A stretch of 35,749 bases of DNA from Hyphomicrobiales bacterium. Its GTDB lineage: Bacteria; Pseudomonadota; Alphaproteobacteria; Rhizobiales; Beijerinckiaceae. Under the pieces are notes generated by a model. That model had not been told where the DNA came from. It saw only the letters and a program-made list of their open reading frames with translations, and did no database searches. Both the position numbers and the translations under genes were made by a program. Each line of letters begins with the position of its first letter. Positions within the stretch are counted from its first letter, which is position 1. Positions 15,323-23,309 of this stretch are shown piece by piece. Location of the stretch: positions 1 to 35,749 of the forward strand of contig CANGLU010000027.1 of assembly GCA_947455025.1 (NCBI GenBank), given 5' to 3'.

Positions 15323-16452
15323 ATCACCACAATATCGGCTTGAAGTGCGCCGGAGGTTTTGATTGCTTGCAAGATCGAGATAATGTCGCGCGGGCCTATC
15401 CCTAAAGCGTTCAACCCGTCGACAAGTTCCTTCAGCGTTACGCTCTCCTTCAAGACGGCCAGTTTATTGTTGGCGCCTTGATCCACCTGAATCGTGGTTC
15501 TTGGTACAACAACGGTTTGCGCTCCATCGCCGCTGAAGGGACCAGGCTGGCTAACCAGCGCCTGTTCGGAGACCGATATTGTCAAATTACCCTGTGCGAT
15601 GGCAACGGTTGAAACCCTTACGTCTTTTCCCATCACGATAACGCCGGAGCGTTCATCCACGACCACACGGGCGACTTGATCGGGATCGATCCGCAGCTGC
15701 TCGATCTCGGTCAGCAATTGCACCATATTGCCTTTGAAATTTTTCGGGATCGTCAGATTGACGGTTGATGGATCGGTCGGCTCGGCAGAATTGGCGGCCA
15801 TATATTCGTTGATAGCGGTTGCGATGCGTTTGCCGGTCGTGAGATCCGGATTGCGCAAGGCCAATTTAACAGATCGTGAATCCTTAAATTGAAACTCGAT
15901 TTCCTGCTCAATCAGGGCGCCATTGGCAATTCGGCCGACGGTAGGCACGCCGCGTGTTAGCGTTGCCGCTGCACCTTCTGCTTGAAACCCCGCTATAGCG
16001 ATGGAACCTTGGGCGACGGCATAGATTTCACCCGATGCCCCCATTAGCGGCGTGACAAGCAGCGTGCCGCCTTGAAGGCTCTTGGCGTCACCCAAAGCAG
16101 AAACGGTAACATCGATGCGCGAGCCGCGACGACCAAAAGCGGGGAGGTCGGCCGTTACCATCACAGCTGCAACATTGGCGGTGCGCAAATTGGCGCCTCG
16201 CGTGTTTACGCCCAAGCGCTCTAACATTGCGGTTAAGCTTTGTTTGGTGAAGGGCGCGTTGTTGAGTGTGTCGCCCGACCCGTTCAGACCAACAACCAAG
16301 CCGTATCCCACAAGTTGGTTTTGACGGACGCCTTCAATGGATGCGAGATCCTTGATCCGCGATGTCTCGGCCATGGCTGTCAGGCCTGAAAGGCCGAGCG
16401 CCATGAGGATAAGGACGATCGGTTTTAGAGCGCGCATGGGTCTCACATTCAT
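15319..16452 (-). CDS. flgI: Flagellar P-ring protein FlgI
   Basis: Forms the P-ring in the peptidoglycan layer around the rod. The mature protein begins near AETSRIKDLASIEGVRQNQL with the family hallmark LVGYGLVVGLNGSGDTL, and the C-terminus LNALGIGPRDIISILQAIK is typical. A Sec signal peptide precedes it (ALKPIVLILMALGLSGLTAMA). The frame is open to 16506, but the extra residues are unlike a signal peptide. I chose ATG 16452 (377 aa); ATG 16437 is equally possible, because neither has a strong ribosome-binding site. It is divergent from fliX across a short promoter region, as in Caulobacter. Confidence 0.95.
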   Translation of the reverse strand: MNVRPMRALKPIVLILMALGLSGLTAMAETSRIKDLASIEGVRQNQLVGYGLVVGLNGSGDTLNNAPFTKQSLTAMLERLGVNTRGANLRTANVAAVMVTADLPAFGRRGSRIDVTVSALGDAKSLQGGTLLVTPLMGASGEIYAVAQGSIAIAGFQAEGAAATLTRGVPTVGRIANGALIEQEIEFQFKDSRSVKLALRNPDLTTGKRIATAINEYMAANSAEPTDPSTVNLTIPKNFKGNMVQLLTEIEQLRIDPDQVARVVVDERSGVIVMGKDVRVSTVAIAQGNLTISVSEQALVSQPGPFSGDGAQTVVVPRTTIQVDQGANNKLAVLKESVTLKELVDGLNALGIGPRDIISILQAIKTSGALQADIVVM

Positions 16453-16614
16453 CTTGGGCCTGACTCTTTCATTGACGTAGAGTAAGCGAAGACTATGCCA
16501 CAACAAAAAAACTGATAACTGTATGAAAGAACAGGGAAAATTTTAATCAATTTGGATTTTTTCGATGCCCCGGATCGGCAAAATCAGTCATAGGGGAAGT
16601 ATTTTCCTATATAA

Positions 16615-16629
16615 TTAATCAATTGTTAG
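16615..16629 (+). promoter_or_regulatory. Imperfect CtrA-like box upstream of fliX
   Basis: TTAA-N7-TTAG, one base off the TTAA-N7-TTAA consensus, lies 50 bp before the GTG start of fliX in the divergent flgI-fliX gap. Caulobacter fliX is a CtrA-controlled gene, which gives the match some weight. The region is AT-rich, so chance is a real alternative. I found no -24/-12 pair in this gap. Confidence 0.35.
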
Positions 16630-16679
16630 TAATAATTATCCTTATATTACTTCACTTTTTTCAGCTCGCGGAGGGTTTC

Positions 16680-17096
16680 GTGCGGATTGTGGATCAACTT
16701 CCAAGCGGTATAGCGGCGCCGCGCCGGGGTGTTGCTCCTTTACAGCAGGCAGCGACGTTTGCCGTTCCGCATCATGAAACCGCCATCAGCCAGCCCTCGG
16801 TGACGGCACAGCGGCAGGGAATTGATTCGCTGCAGGGCTTGATGGCGTTGCAGGAGGTGGTCGAGCCGGCGACAATTCGTCGCCAGAAGGCTACCAAACG
16901 CGGGTTTCGACTTTTGGATGCCTTGGGGGGGCTAAGGGTCGGATTATTGGGTGGGAAACTGGATGAATTGGCCTTGGCCAATCTTCGGCAAGGGCTTGAT
17001 GAAGCGAGAGAAAATCACGACGATCCGGATCTCGGGCGGATTTTGAATTCAATCGAGACGCGCGCGGCCGTCGAACTTGCAAAATTGGGTCGATAA
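16680..17096 (+). CDS. fliX: Flagellar assembly regulator FliX
   Basis: A 138-aa FliX, close to the roughly 140 aa of Caulobacter FliX. It has a basic, Pro-rich N-terminus (LPSGIAAPRRG) and a conserved C-terminal helical half (RRQKATKRGFRLLDALGGLRVGLL, then ILNSIETRAAVELAKLG). FliX couples early basal-body assembly to the sigma54 activator FlbD and so to rod, hook and flagellin expression. The start is a GTG at 16680 with CGGAGGG 5 bp upstream. The ATG at 16623 would add 19 hydrophobic residues and has no ribosome-binding site. FlbD itself is not in this window. Confidence 0.88.
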   Translation: MRIVDQLPSGIAAPRRGVAPLQQAATFAVPHHETAISQPSVTAQRQGIDSLQGLMALQEVVEPATIRRQKATKRGFRLLDALGGLRVGLLGGKLDELALANLRQGLDEARENHDDPDLGRILNSIETRAAVELAKLGR

Positions 17097-17191
17097 CTTC
17101 CCACAGCACGTGATTGTCGTAGCGCCGTCATGAAATTCGCGCTAACAGACAACGCGGTATTTAACCCCCCACGAGTATAGGGCGGATCGAT

Positions 17192-17665
17192 ATGGGACTT
17201 AAGAAAAAGGGTGCACGGTCCGCTAGGGCTGGTGTAGCAAATATGAGCATTGCTGAGACGATGAATACTTCATATGCGCCTTCTGAAGAAGAGGCCTTTA
17301 TGAACGAGCGGCAACGGGAGTATTTCCGTAAGAAGCTGCTTGATTGGAAAGAAGATATTTTGAAGGAGTCCCGCGAGACCCTCGCTAATCTTCAAAACGA
17401 TAGTGAAAATCATCCCGACATCGCGGATCGTGCCTCATCAGAGACTGATCGGGCGATTGAATTGCGCTCGCGCGACCGGCAGCGGAAATTGATTTCTAAA
17501 ATCGACGCAGCCTTGGCGCGTATTGATGATGGTACCTATGGCTATTGCGAAGAAACAGGTGAGCCTATTTCGATCAAGCGCCTGGATGCACGGCCTATTG
17601 CTACGCTTTCGATTGAAGCCCAAGAGCGGCACGAGCGGAACGAGCGCGTCCATCGCGACGATTGA
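17192..17665 (+). CDS. dksA: RNA polymerase-binding transcription factor DksA
   Basis: A 157-aa DksA/TraR-family protein that binds the RNA polymerase secondary channel and works with ppGpp. The coiled-coil hairpin spans roughly 45-110 and carries the tip acidic residues (DIADRASSETDRAIELRSRDR). The C-terminal region GTYGYCEETGEPISIKRLDARP is the zinc-finger-like globular part, with only one Cys of the first pair retained, as is common in alphaproteobacterial DksA. The conserved ending ERVHRDD is present. A dksA gene beside fliX and flgI is a familiar alphaproteobacterial arrangement. Confidence 0.94.
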   Translation: MGLKKKGARSARAGVANMSIAETMNTSYAPSEEEAFMNERQREYFRKKLLDWKEDILKESRETLANLQNDSENHPDIADRASSETDRAIELRSRDRQRKLISKIDAALARIDDGTYGYCEETGEPISIKRLDARPIATLSIEAQERHERNERVHRDD

Positions 17666-17682
17666 GTTAGACTCATAAAAAT

Positions 17683-17724
17683 GCGCCCCCCGTGGGAGAA
17701 ACGGGAGGCGCCCGACCGGGGCGC
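17683..17724. terminator. Two overlapping hairpins between dksA and flgH (probable bidirectional terminator)
   Basis: The first stem pairs 17683-17693 with 17701-17711 (11 bp, one C-A mismatch, 7-nt loop). A second stem, GCGCCC (17708-17713) with GGGCGC (17719-17724), shares bases 17708-17711 with the first, so only one can form at a time. It lies between the convergent genes dksA and flgH. There is no strong U-run, so termination is plausible but not certain. Confidence 0.5.
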
Positions 17725-17761
17725 TTATAGCTTGGGGAGCGTGCGCTTCCGGTGGTGTCGG

Positions 17762-18511
17762 TTAGAACGGTAAAACAATGTCCATTACTTGCTGGCCATA
17801 ACGCGGTTGCTGCACATCGCTGATTTGGCCCCGTCCGCCATAGGCGATGCGGGCTTCGGCAATTTTCATCGACTCGATGGTGTTGTCGTTTTCGATGTCT
17901 TCCGGACGGATGACGCCGCCTACGATCAATTCTCGCACTTCGAAATTGACGCGGACTTCTTGCTTGCCTTCGATCACCATATTGCCGTTGGGCAAAATCT
18001 GGGTCACGACGGCGGCCACATTGGTCGCCAGTGTTTCGGCGCGTTTGACGGAGCCAACACCGTCACTGGCCGAGGTGGATTGCGCATTGATGAGGGAGGA
18101 AGGATTGACGCCGGGCAGGGCCTTATCGGCATTCGTTTCCAGACCCAATAAATTGGGCACGCCCATCGTATCCGAATTTGTTCGGGCGCGTTTTGTTTCA
18201 TTGGCAATATCGGCGCTGTCTTTGAAATTGACCTTCACGGTAACAATATCGCCAATCTGTCTGGCGCGTTGATCTTTAAAGAAGCTTCTTGATCCTTGTT
18301 GCCAAAGCGAGTTCGCCGCATGGGTTACTGGCACCTGTTCGGGCATTGGCATTCGAACGGGTTTATAATCAGGGCTCGCGGTTGGATCATCAATGGCGGA
18401 GAGGGAGGGCGCGCGACCGACGGAAGCCAAGCGCTCGGCTGTATTGCACGCCGTGAGGCTCGTGGTGATAAGCGCCAGCACCAGTGTTTGCTTGAACAGA
18501 GAGGATTTCAT
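17762..18511 (-). CDS. flgH: Flagellar L-ring lipoprotein FlgH
   Basis: Forms the outer-membrane L-ring. The start at 18511 (249 aa) has AAGGA 7 bp upstream and gives a proper lipoprotein signal (MKSSLFKQTLVLALITTSL) with lipobox LTAC. The longer open frame to 18565 adds residues that do not fit. Conserved FlgH segments include SLWQQGSRSFFKDQRARQIGD, VTVKVNFKDSADIANE, NMVIEGKQEVRVNFE, and a C-terminus ending QQVMDIVLPF. It lies 10 bp after flgA in the flgF-flgG-flgA-flgH operon. Confidence 0.96.
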   Translation of the reverse strand: MKSSLFKQTLVLALITTSLTACNTAERLASVGRAPSLSAIDDPTASPDYKPVRMPMPEQVPVTHAANSLWQQGSRSFFKDQRARQIGDIVTVKVNFKDSADIANETKRARTNSDTMGVPNLLGLETNADKALPGVNPSSLINAQSTSASDGVGSVKRAETLATNVAAVVTQILPNGNMVIEGKQEVRVNFEVRELIVGGVIRPEDIENDNTIESMKIAEARIAYGGRGQISDVQQPRYGQQVMDIVLPF

Positions 18512-18521
18512 GGGGGTGTCC

Positions 18522-19520
18522 TTATTGAACAGTGGTGGTGGTTTGGCGCAACACCATATCCGCATTGGGGGGCGTTAATACAGCAACCGCTCCGGGGCCG
18601 ATGACTGTTGCAAAAATCACTTTCTTGGATTGCGGATTAAGGACGGAAATCATGTCGCCGAGGGCGCCTGCGTCATTCGCTTTGCCTCTGAGCGTGAGTT
18701 TCAATCCACCAACGGCGTAGGTAACGCTGACCGCCATGGCCTTATCCACCAGGATGGGTTTGTTCACGAGTTCATCCGTTAATACGACGCCGGATGGGAG
18801 CGCCTCTCGCGCCGCTTGGCCGATAACCATCGACGGCTTTAGGATGTTGGTGCCTGCTAAGGATTTCCGCTCACGCTTTTCAATTTTGATATCGTTTGCC
18901 GAAAGCACATCGCCCTTTGTTAGAGGGTGGGTTGAAACGGCAATATCGACGAGATCGGCAATCTGTCCTTCGAGAAGAAGGGGGGAGACCGAAAGCGCGC
19001 GACTTCCCGGAACCGTTAGAGTGGCGGTGAAGTGCAAATTCGTTGGGTCAATTTTGAGGCTCGAAATCGTAGGGCGCGTCGTTATAGTGTCTTCAACAAA
19101 TACATCCGAGGTGGCGCTAGGTTTTGTGAAGGTCAGTTGGGCCTGTTCGATACCGGCTTTTTCATGGATGGCTTGTTTAAGCTCGGCTTCAATTTCTTCA
19201 AATGAAATGAGGCGACCTTTTCGCGTGACAGTGACGCTGCCGGACACATCACCCAATATTGAAGGAATTCCGGCTTTCTTTGCAGCCTCTAGAATGCGCG
19301 ATGATTTAATGACACCCGTCTGACCAGGAGCCGGTGCCGCATATACGCCATTGGTTGGAAGGTTGGTGCCCTCTATCAAATCGGCCAATGAAATCGTATC
19401 GCCCGCAACAACAATCGCGGAGCGAAGAATGGGAAGCGGAGATTGGTCGGCCCAAGAAGGATTAAACGATGCCAGGGTGAGACCGGCAGCCAACATAAAT
19501 GTCAGGTTCAGTTTAAACAT
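18522..19520 (-). CDS. flgA: Flagellar P-ring assembly chaperone FlgA
   Basis: A 332-aa periplasmic chaperone for P-ring formation by FlgI. A signal peptide is visible (MFKLNLTFMLAAGLTLASF, cleavage near SWA-DQ). The C-terminal 130 residues hold the SAF/FlgA domain: DIAVSTHPLTKGDVLSANDI, GQAAREALPSGVVLTDELV, and a final AMAVSVTYAVGGLKLTLRG followed by GDMISVLNPQSKK. The N-terminal extension is longer than in enteric FlgA, as in other alphaproteobacteria. AAGGG precedes the ATG, and flgG ends 4 bp upstream, so it is part of one operon. Confidence 0.93.
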   Translation of the reverse strand: MFKLNLTFMLAAGLTLASFNPSWADQSPLPILRSAIVVAGDTISLADLIEGTNLPTNGVYAAPAPGQTGVIKSSRILEAAKKAGIPSILGDVSGSVTVTRKGRLISFEEIEAELKQAIHEKAGIEQAQLTFTKPSATSDVFVEDTITTRPTISSLKIDPTNLHFTATLTVPGSRALSVSPLLLEGQIADLVDIAVSTHPLTKGDVLSANDIKIEKRERKSLAGTNILKPSMVIGQAAREALPSGVVLTDELVNKPILVDKAMAVSVTYAVGGLKLTLRGKANDAGALGDMISVLNPQSKKVIFATVIGPGAVAVLTPPNADMVLRQTTTTVQ

Positions 19521-19524
19521 GCGC

Positions 19525-20316
19525 TTAACCCTTGAACATTTGAGTTGTGGTTTGCTGCATTTGGTCAGCCGCCGAGATAACGCGGGAGTTCATCTCATAA
19601 GCGCGCTGAGCCGTGATGAGCGACGATATTTCGGTTACCGCATTGACATTCGACTCTTCGAGATAGCCTTGCTGGAGATCCCCCAAACCGTCTGTGCCGG
19701 GATCCGCCGTAATCGGATCGCCTGAGGAAGCCGTTTGGGCGAAAAGATTGTCGCCAATGGCGGCTAAGCCCGTTTTATTGGCAAAATGCGTGAGCTGAAT
19801 CTTACCAAGATCTTGGGGCGTTGCCTGAGAGGGTAGCTGGGCTTGGACAAGCCCCGATGCGCTTATCGACACGCTCGTTGCATTGTTTGGAACCGTTATA
19901 CCCGGATCAAGCACGAAGCCTTGGCTCGTTACCAATTGGCCCTGTGCGTCCGTTGTAAACGAACCATCCCTCGTATAGCCGATGGTACCATCGGGGCGTT
20001 GGATGCGAAAGAAACCTTCACCGCGAATGGCGACATCAAGGTTACGATCAGTTGCGGTGATGGAGCCTTGCGACATGGCACGCGACGTTGAGACGAGTTT
20101 TACGCCCGACCCGATTTCAATGCCCGCGGGCAATAGATTGCCAGCGTCCGATGTGCTTGAACCAGAGCGCTTCAGCGTTTCATAGAGTAAATCCTGAAAC
20201 AATGGACGCTGAAGTTTGTAGCCTGTTGTACGAACGTTGGCGACATTGTTGGAGATTAACTCGACGTTTTTCTCCATGGCAGCCATTCCAGACGCAGCCG
20301 TATATAATGCGAGCAT
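19525..20316 (-). CDS. flgG: Flagellar distal rod protein FlgG
   Basis: A 263-aa distal rod subunit. It begins MLALYTAASGMAAMEKNVELISNN, the rod/hook N-terminal helix with the ANVRTTGYK motif. FRIQRPDGTIGYTRDGSFT follows in the centre, and the protein ends with YEMNSRVISAADQMQQ and NVNAVTEISSLITAQRAYE, the C-terminal coiled-coil partner. The start at 20316 has AAGGAGA 7 bp upstream. The open frame to 20376 adds unrelated residues and is rejected. The length matches the family. Confidence 0.96.
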   Translation of the reverse strand: MLALYTAASGMAAMEKNVELISNNVANVRTTGYKLQRPLFQDLLYETLKRSGSSTSDAGNLLPAGIEIGSGVKLVSTSRAMSQGSITATDRNLDVAIRGEGFFRIQRPDGTIGYTRDGSFTTDAQGQLVTSQGFVLDPGITVPNNATSVSISASGLVQAQLPSQATPQDLGKIQLTHFANKTGLAAIGDNLFAQTASSGDPITADPGTDGLGDLQQGYLEESNVNAVTEISSLITAQRAYEMNSRVISAADQMQQTTTQMFKG

Positions 20317-20326
20317 GGTAATCTCC

Positions 20327-21067
20327 TTATGCTGGTACTGTAGCAAGACGCTCAAGCGCGCCTTTTTGCGTATCATCGAGCCGCTGCATCGATGTGGTGA
20401 GCGCAGAATAGGCGCGTGTAACTTCGATCAAACGGCTCATGGCTAAAATCGGCTGGACATTTGATTTTTCGATTGATCCGGTGCTTAACAGCGGAGCCTT
20501 TGACACTGTGAGAGGCGATTTGGTGCTATAAAGATTGCTGCCCTCGTTCACCAATTGCGAAGGGTCAGACACATCGACAATTTTAAGTTTCCCGATCGGA
20601 CCGCTGTGATTTCCTACAGTGCCGTCTGACGTGATCTCTAGGGGACCATCGGCGGGATCGGCAATGATGGCGCCACCAGCCCCCAGAACAACGTGGCCGT
20701 CACTGGTGATGATCTCGCCTTTTGAATTGGTCGCAAGCGAGCCATTGCGTGTGTAGCGTTCACCCGCTGCGGTTTTTACCGCGAGTAGAGTTGACCCATG
20801 AAGCGCAATGTCGGTGGCGTTACCGGTATGTTCAATCGGACCATCGTTAAAATCGAGCGTAGCGCCGCGATCAATCACAAAGGAAATTGTCCGTGCCGCG
20901 CCTTTAAACGAATCTGATTTCGCATTGGGTTGCAAAAATTCGCTGAATTGTAATCCGCGCGATTTGAAGCCGTTGGTACCGGCATTCGCGATGTTGTTTG
21001 CCAATATATCCAATTGCCGTTGCAAGGTTTGTAACCTTGAGTGAGCAACGAGTTGAGCGTTATCCAT
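20327..21067 (-). CDS. flgF: Flagellar proximal rod protein FlgF
   Basis: A 246-aa proximal rod protein of the FlgF type. It has the N-terminal helix LDILANNIANAGTNGFKSRG, the central GERYTRNGSLATNSKGEIITS, and the C-terminal SRLIEVTRAYSALTTSMQ. GGGAG lies 8 bp before the ATG at 21067. The ATG at 21073 lies almost on top of that site, and the open frame to 21103 has no ribosome-binding site. It is the first gene of flgF-flgG-flgA-flgH, with a sigma54-type promoter and a leader hairpin upstream. Confidence 0.92.
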   Translation of the reverse strand: MDNAQLVAHSRLQTLQRQLDILANNIANAGTNGFKSRGLQFSEFLQPNAKSDSFKGAARTISFVIDRGATLDFNDGPIEHTGNATDIALHGSTLLAVKTAAGERYTRNGSLATNSKGEIITSDGHVVLGAGGAIIADPADGPLEITSDGTVGNHSGPIGKLKIVDVSDPSQLVNEGSNLYSTKSPLTVSKAPLLSTGSIEKSNVQPILAMSRLIEVTRAYSALTTSMQRLDDTQKGALERLATVPA

Positions 21068-21088
21068 ATTCATTCTCCCAACAAAGGC

Positions 21089-21114
21089 GCTCGGCCCAAT
21101 CAAGAAGGCCGAGC
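21089..21114 (-). promoter_or_regulatory. Hairpin in the flgF leader
   Basis: GCTCGGCC (21089-21096) and GGCCGAGC (21107-21114) are perfect 8-bp complements with a 10-nt loop. They lie between the sigma54-type promoter and the flgF start, about 21 bp before the ATG. There is no U-run, so this is not a standard terminator. An mRNA stability or translation element, or a protein operator, is possible. Confidence 0.5.
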
Positions 21115-21168
21115 CTTAAGAAGAGTTGTGCGAGCTCCCCAGCCACACAATGCTTCCCCAGAGGAATA

Positions 21169-21184
21169 TGCAGTGGATATGCCA
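21169..21184 (-). promoter_or_regulatory. Sigma54-type (-24/-12) promoter for flgF-flgG-flgA-flgH
   Basis: Read on the minus strand the site is TGGCATATCCACTGCA: the invariant GG and GC have the exact 10-bp spacing of RpoN promoters, and the flanking T, C, A and TGCA bases fit the TGGCAC-N5-TTGCA consensus well. The start point would be near 21158, about 90 bp before the flgF ATG. Class III flagellar operons in Caulobacter use such promoters with FlbD and FliX, which fits fliX lying in this cluster. Confidence 0.65.
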
Positions 21185-21308
21185 ATTTTCGGAAAATATA
21201 AAATTCAATCAATTCAACGGCTTATTTTGTTACCGATGGAATTTAAGGAGAGACGAGTTTCTCTTTTTGCTTGGTAATCGGCAGAAATTTCCTGCGTTAA
21301 TAAACATT

Positions 21309-21323
21309 TTAAGAAATCATTAA
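21309..21323 (+). promoter_or_regulatory. CtrA-like box upstream of fliL
   Basis: TTAA-GAAATCA-TTAAC is an exact TTAA-N7-TTAA(C) CtrA site, 74 bp before the fliL ATG. The fliL operon is a CtrA-controlled class II operon in Caulobacter, which supports the call. The remaining divergent gap (21104-21396) holds the flgF promoter and no gene. Confidence 0.65.
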
Positions 21324-21396
21324 CTTTAAAAAGCCAAGGATTAATTGAGCTCATCGAATCAAAGCTCAATTTTTTTACTTTAGGGAAGCCGATCAC

Positions 21397-21885
21397 ATGG
21401 CCGAGGACGATAAAGTAGATAAGGCTGAGGCCCCCAAGGGTAAGAGCAAGATGCTGATCCTCATCATCGCGGCGGTGGTGGTCTTGGGGGGTGGTGTTGG
21501 CGGCTATTTTTTTCTGTTTGCCCCCAAAAAAGATAAAGCCGAGCATGTAGAGGCCGAGAAGAAAGTGACGGCCTTCCTCGATATTAAAGACATGATGATC
21601 GGTATGAGCCCGGATACGGCGCAGCCCACCATTGGTGGCGCGCGCATGATGAAATTACATGTGGCGCTCGAAATTGCCGATGGCAAGGAATTGCCTTCAA
21701 TACAAGCTTTGCAACCGCGCATCGAAGATATTTTTCAAGTTTATCTTCGCGAAATGCGACCAGTTGATTTGCAAGGGTCCGCTGCCATTCTCCGGCTGAA
21801 AGAGGAATTGTTGCATCGGGTCAATTTGGCGGTTCAGCCTAAAAAGATCGATGCCGTATTGATTAAGGAATTGCTGATCCAATGA
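21397..21885 (+). CDS. fliL: Flagellar basal-body-associated protein FliL
   Basis: A 162-aa inner-membrane protein that surrounds the stator and supports motor output. A short Lys/Glu-rich cytoplasmic N-terminus is followed by one membrane helix (about 22-44, MLILIIAAVVVLGGGVGGYFF). The periplasmic FliL domain ends with the typical LQGSAAILRLKEELLHRVN and VLIKELLIQ. The stop overlaps the fliM start (ATGA), so the two are translationally coupled. A CtrA-like box lies upstream. Confidence 0.94.
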   Translation: MAEDDKVDKAEAPKGKSKMLILIIAAVVVLGGGVGGYFFLFAPKKDKAEHVEAEKKVTAFLDIKDMMIGMSPDTAQPTIGGARMMKLHVALEIADGKELPSIQALQPRIEDIFQVYLREMRPVDLQGSAAILRLKEELLHRVNLAVQPKKIDAVLIKELLIQ

Positions 21886-22937
21886 GCGAAAATTCCAACC
21901 TTGAAACAGATGCGGCCGCAGCCAGCGATCCATGGGCCACGATGCTTCATGCGATTGACGAGCCGCGGATGGGCAGCCATCCCGATACGATTTTGGGGGA
22001 TGAGGAAATTGATCGCCTCATGGGCCTATCCGTTGATCGCGCAGATGGATCGGGCAAGGTGGCGGTTGCTGAAGCGGCAACGCTGGCAAGCGGTCTTTCC
22101 CCCTCTATGCGGTCGATTGCCGATACATTCGTGGATAGTTTGGGTCGAGCGATCCGCCAAGGCGTGACGGGGTTAATCGATGTTAGCCTGTTGGATTTAT
22201 CACTTATCCGTTTGGCGAGCGGGATGGCACAATTGCCGCTGCCATCCTTAATCGCCACCATGGCATCGCGAAGCTTGGGCGGAGCGGGTCTCATTGTCGC
22301 TGACCAGACGCTCGCTGCGGCCTTTTTCGATTTAATGTTGGGGGGCGGAGAGGCCAATGACAGCGTGCAAAGCGTTTTGCGCCCTTATTCCTCGATTGAG
22401 TTGAAACTCTTTAGAAGATTGGCGGAGTTCGTTGCACGGGGTTTTGAGGATGCGTTTGGCGAGGTGGTTAAGGCAGACTTCGCAATCGATAAAATTGAAA
22501 CAAATCCTTATCTCTTGGCCTTCGGAAAATCGACTGAGAATGCTGTCCGGTTGCGGATGCAAATTCTCTTTGGCAGGCGGGGCGGAAAAGTTGATCTATT
22601 GCTGCCGCTCAGCATGTTCGGCTCCTATGAGCCGCTGATCCGTGCGGATGAAACGGAGCGCAAGACGGTTGATGAAACGGGCTGGCGTCAACATCTTGTT
22701 CGATCGGCTGCAACATCCGCGATTGGCATCGAAGCGGTATTGGCGAATTTTAAATTACCGCTCCGTTCCGTGCTTGGATTTTCTGTCGGTGAGGTCATTC
22801 CCCTTCATCTTAATCCGCAATCGCCCATTTGGTTGAGAAGTGGTGATACGCGCCTTTGTCTGGGGCTAATTGGGCGCTCGAGAGGGAAAATCGCCTTGCG
22901 TGTGATTGGGCCTTTAACATCAAAAGAACAGAAGTGA
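21882..22937 (+). CDS. fliM: Flagellar motor switch protein FliM
   Basis: A 351-aa C-ring protein that receives CheY-P and sets rotation direction. Features include the early acidic segment with ILGDEEIDRLMG, the CheC-like middle domain (SSIELKLFRRLAEFVARGFEDAF, then ENAVRLRMQILFGRRGGKVDLLLP), and the C-terminal SpoA/FliN-like domain (FKLPLRSVLGFSVGEVIPLHL, then LCLGLIGRSRGKIALRVI). The N-terminal CheY-binding EIDAL-type motif is not obvious. fliG and fliN are not in this window. It is coupled to fliL by overlapping ends. Confidence 0.93.
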   Translation: MSENSNLETDAAAASDPWATMLHAIDEPRMGSHPDTILGDEEIDRLMGLSVDRADGSGKVAVAEAATLASGLSPSMRSIADTFVDSLGRAIRQGVTGLIDVSLLDLSLIRLASGMAQLPLPSLIATMASRSLGGAGLIVADQTLAAAFFDLMLGGGEANDSVQSVLRPYSSIELKLFRRLAEFVARGFEDAFGEVVKADFAIDKIETNPYLLAFGKSTENAVRLRMQILFGRRGGKVDLLLPLSMFGSYEPLIRADETERKTVDETGWRQHLVRSAATSAIGIEAVLANFKLPLRSVLGFSVGEVIPLHLNPQSPIWLRSGDTRLCLGLIGRSRGKIALRVIGPLTSKEQK

Positions 22938-22944
22938 GGTCATC

Positions 22945-23301
22945 ATGACATTTTCAGCGGCATTGACGGTTTTAACAGACAGCTTGATTGCGCTGACCTT
23001 AATCTATTGCATCGTGCTTGAACGTCGAATTCGCGCCTTTCGGAAACAGGAGCAGTCTTTTCGCAGCCTCATCAGCGATGTGTCTGAATCAACGCGGATG
23101 GCGCAAGGGGCGGTTTCGTCGCTGCGTCAATTATTGACTGAATTTTCAACCCTAAAGGCAAATGCGCCCAAAGTGACATCAGCGGATAGGTTGAAACCCG
23201 AAGGCCGGACCGAGCGAGAGATTGGACCGCAGCGGTTTGGCGATACCGAAAATTCAATCGCGACCTTAGCCGCCCGCATTGCGGCGTTGCGGAGCCAATA
23301 G
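22945..23301 (+). CDS. DUF6468 domain protein of the flagellar operon
   Basis: A 118-aa protein with one N-terminal membrane helix (about 6-24, LTVLTDSLIALTLIYCIVL) followed by a helical cytoplasmic part with FRSLISDVSESTRMAQGAV and a Ser/Leu-rich amphipathic helix. This matches the alphaproteobacterial DUF6468 proteins, almost always encoded between fliM and motE. Their biochemical role is not known to me; context implies motor or switch assembly. It lies 7 bp after fliM and 8 bp before motE. Confidence 0.8.
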   Translation: MTFSAALTVLTDSLIALTLIYCIVLERRIRAFRKQEQSFRSLISDVSESTRMAQGAVSSLRQLLTEFSTLKANAPKVTSADRLKPEGRTEREIGPQRFGDTENSIATLAARIAALRSQ

Positions 23302-23309
23302 GATTTATT

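Noticed and set aside
21281-21298. Sigma54 promoter for fliL on the plus strand
   Set aside because: CGGC and TGCG occur there, but the GG to GC distance is two bases too long; the CtrA-like box is a better explanation.
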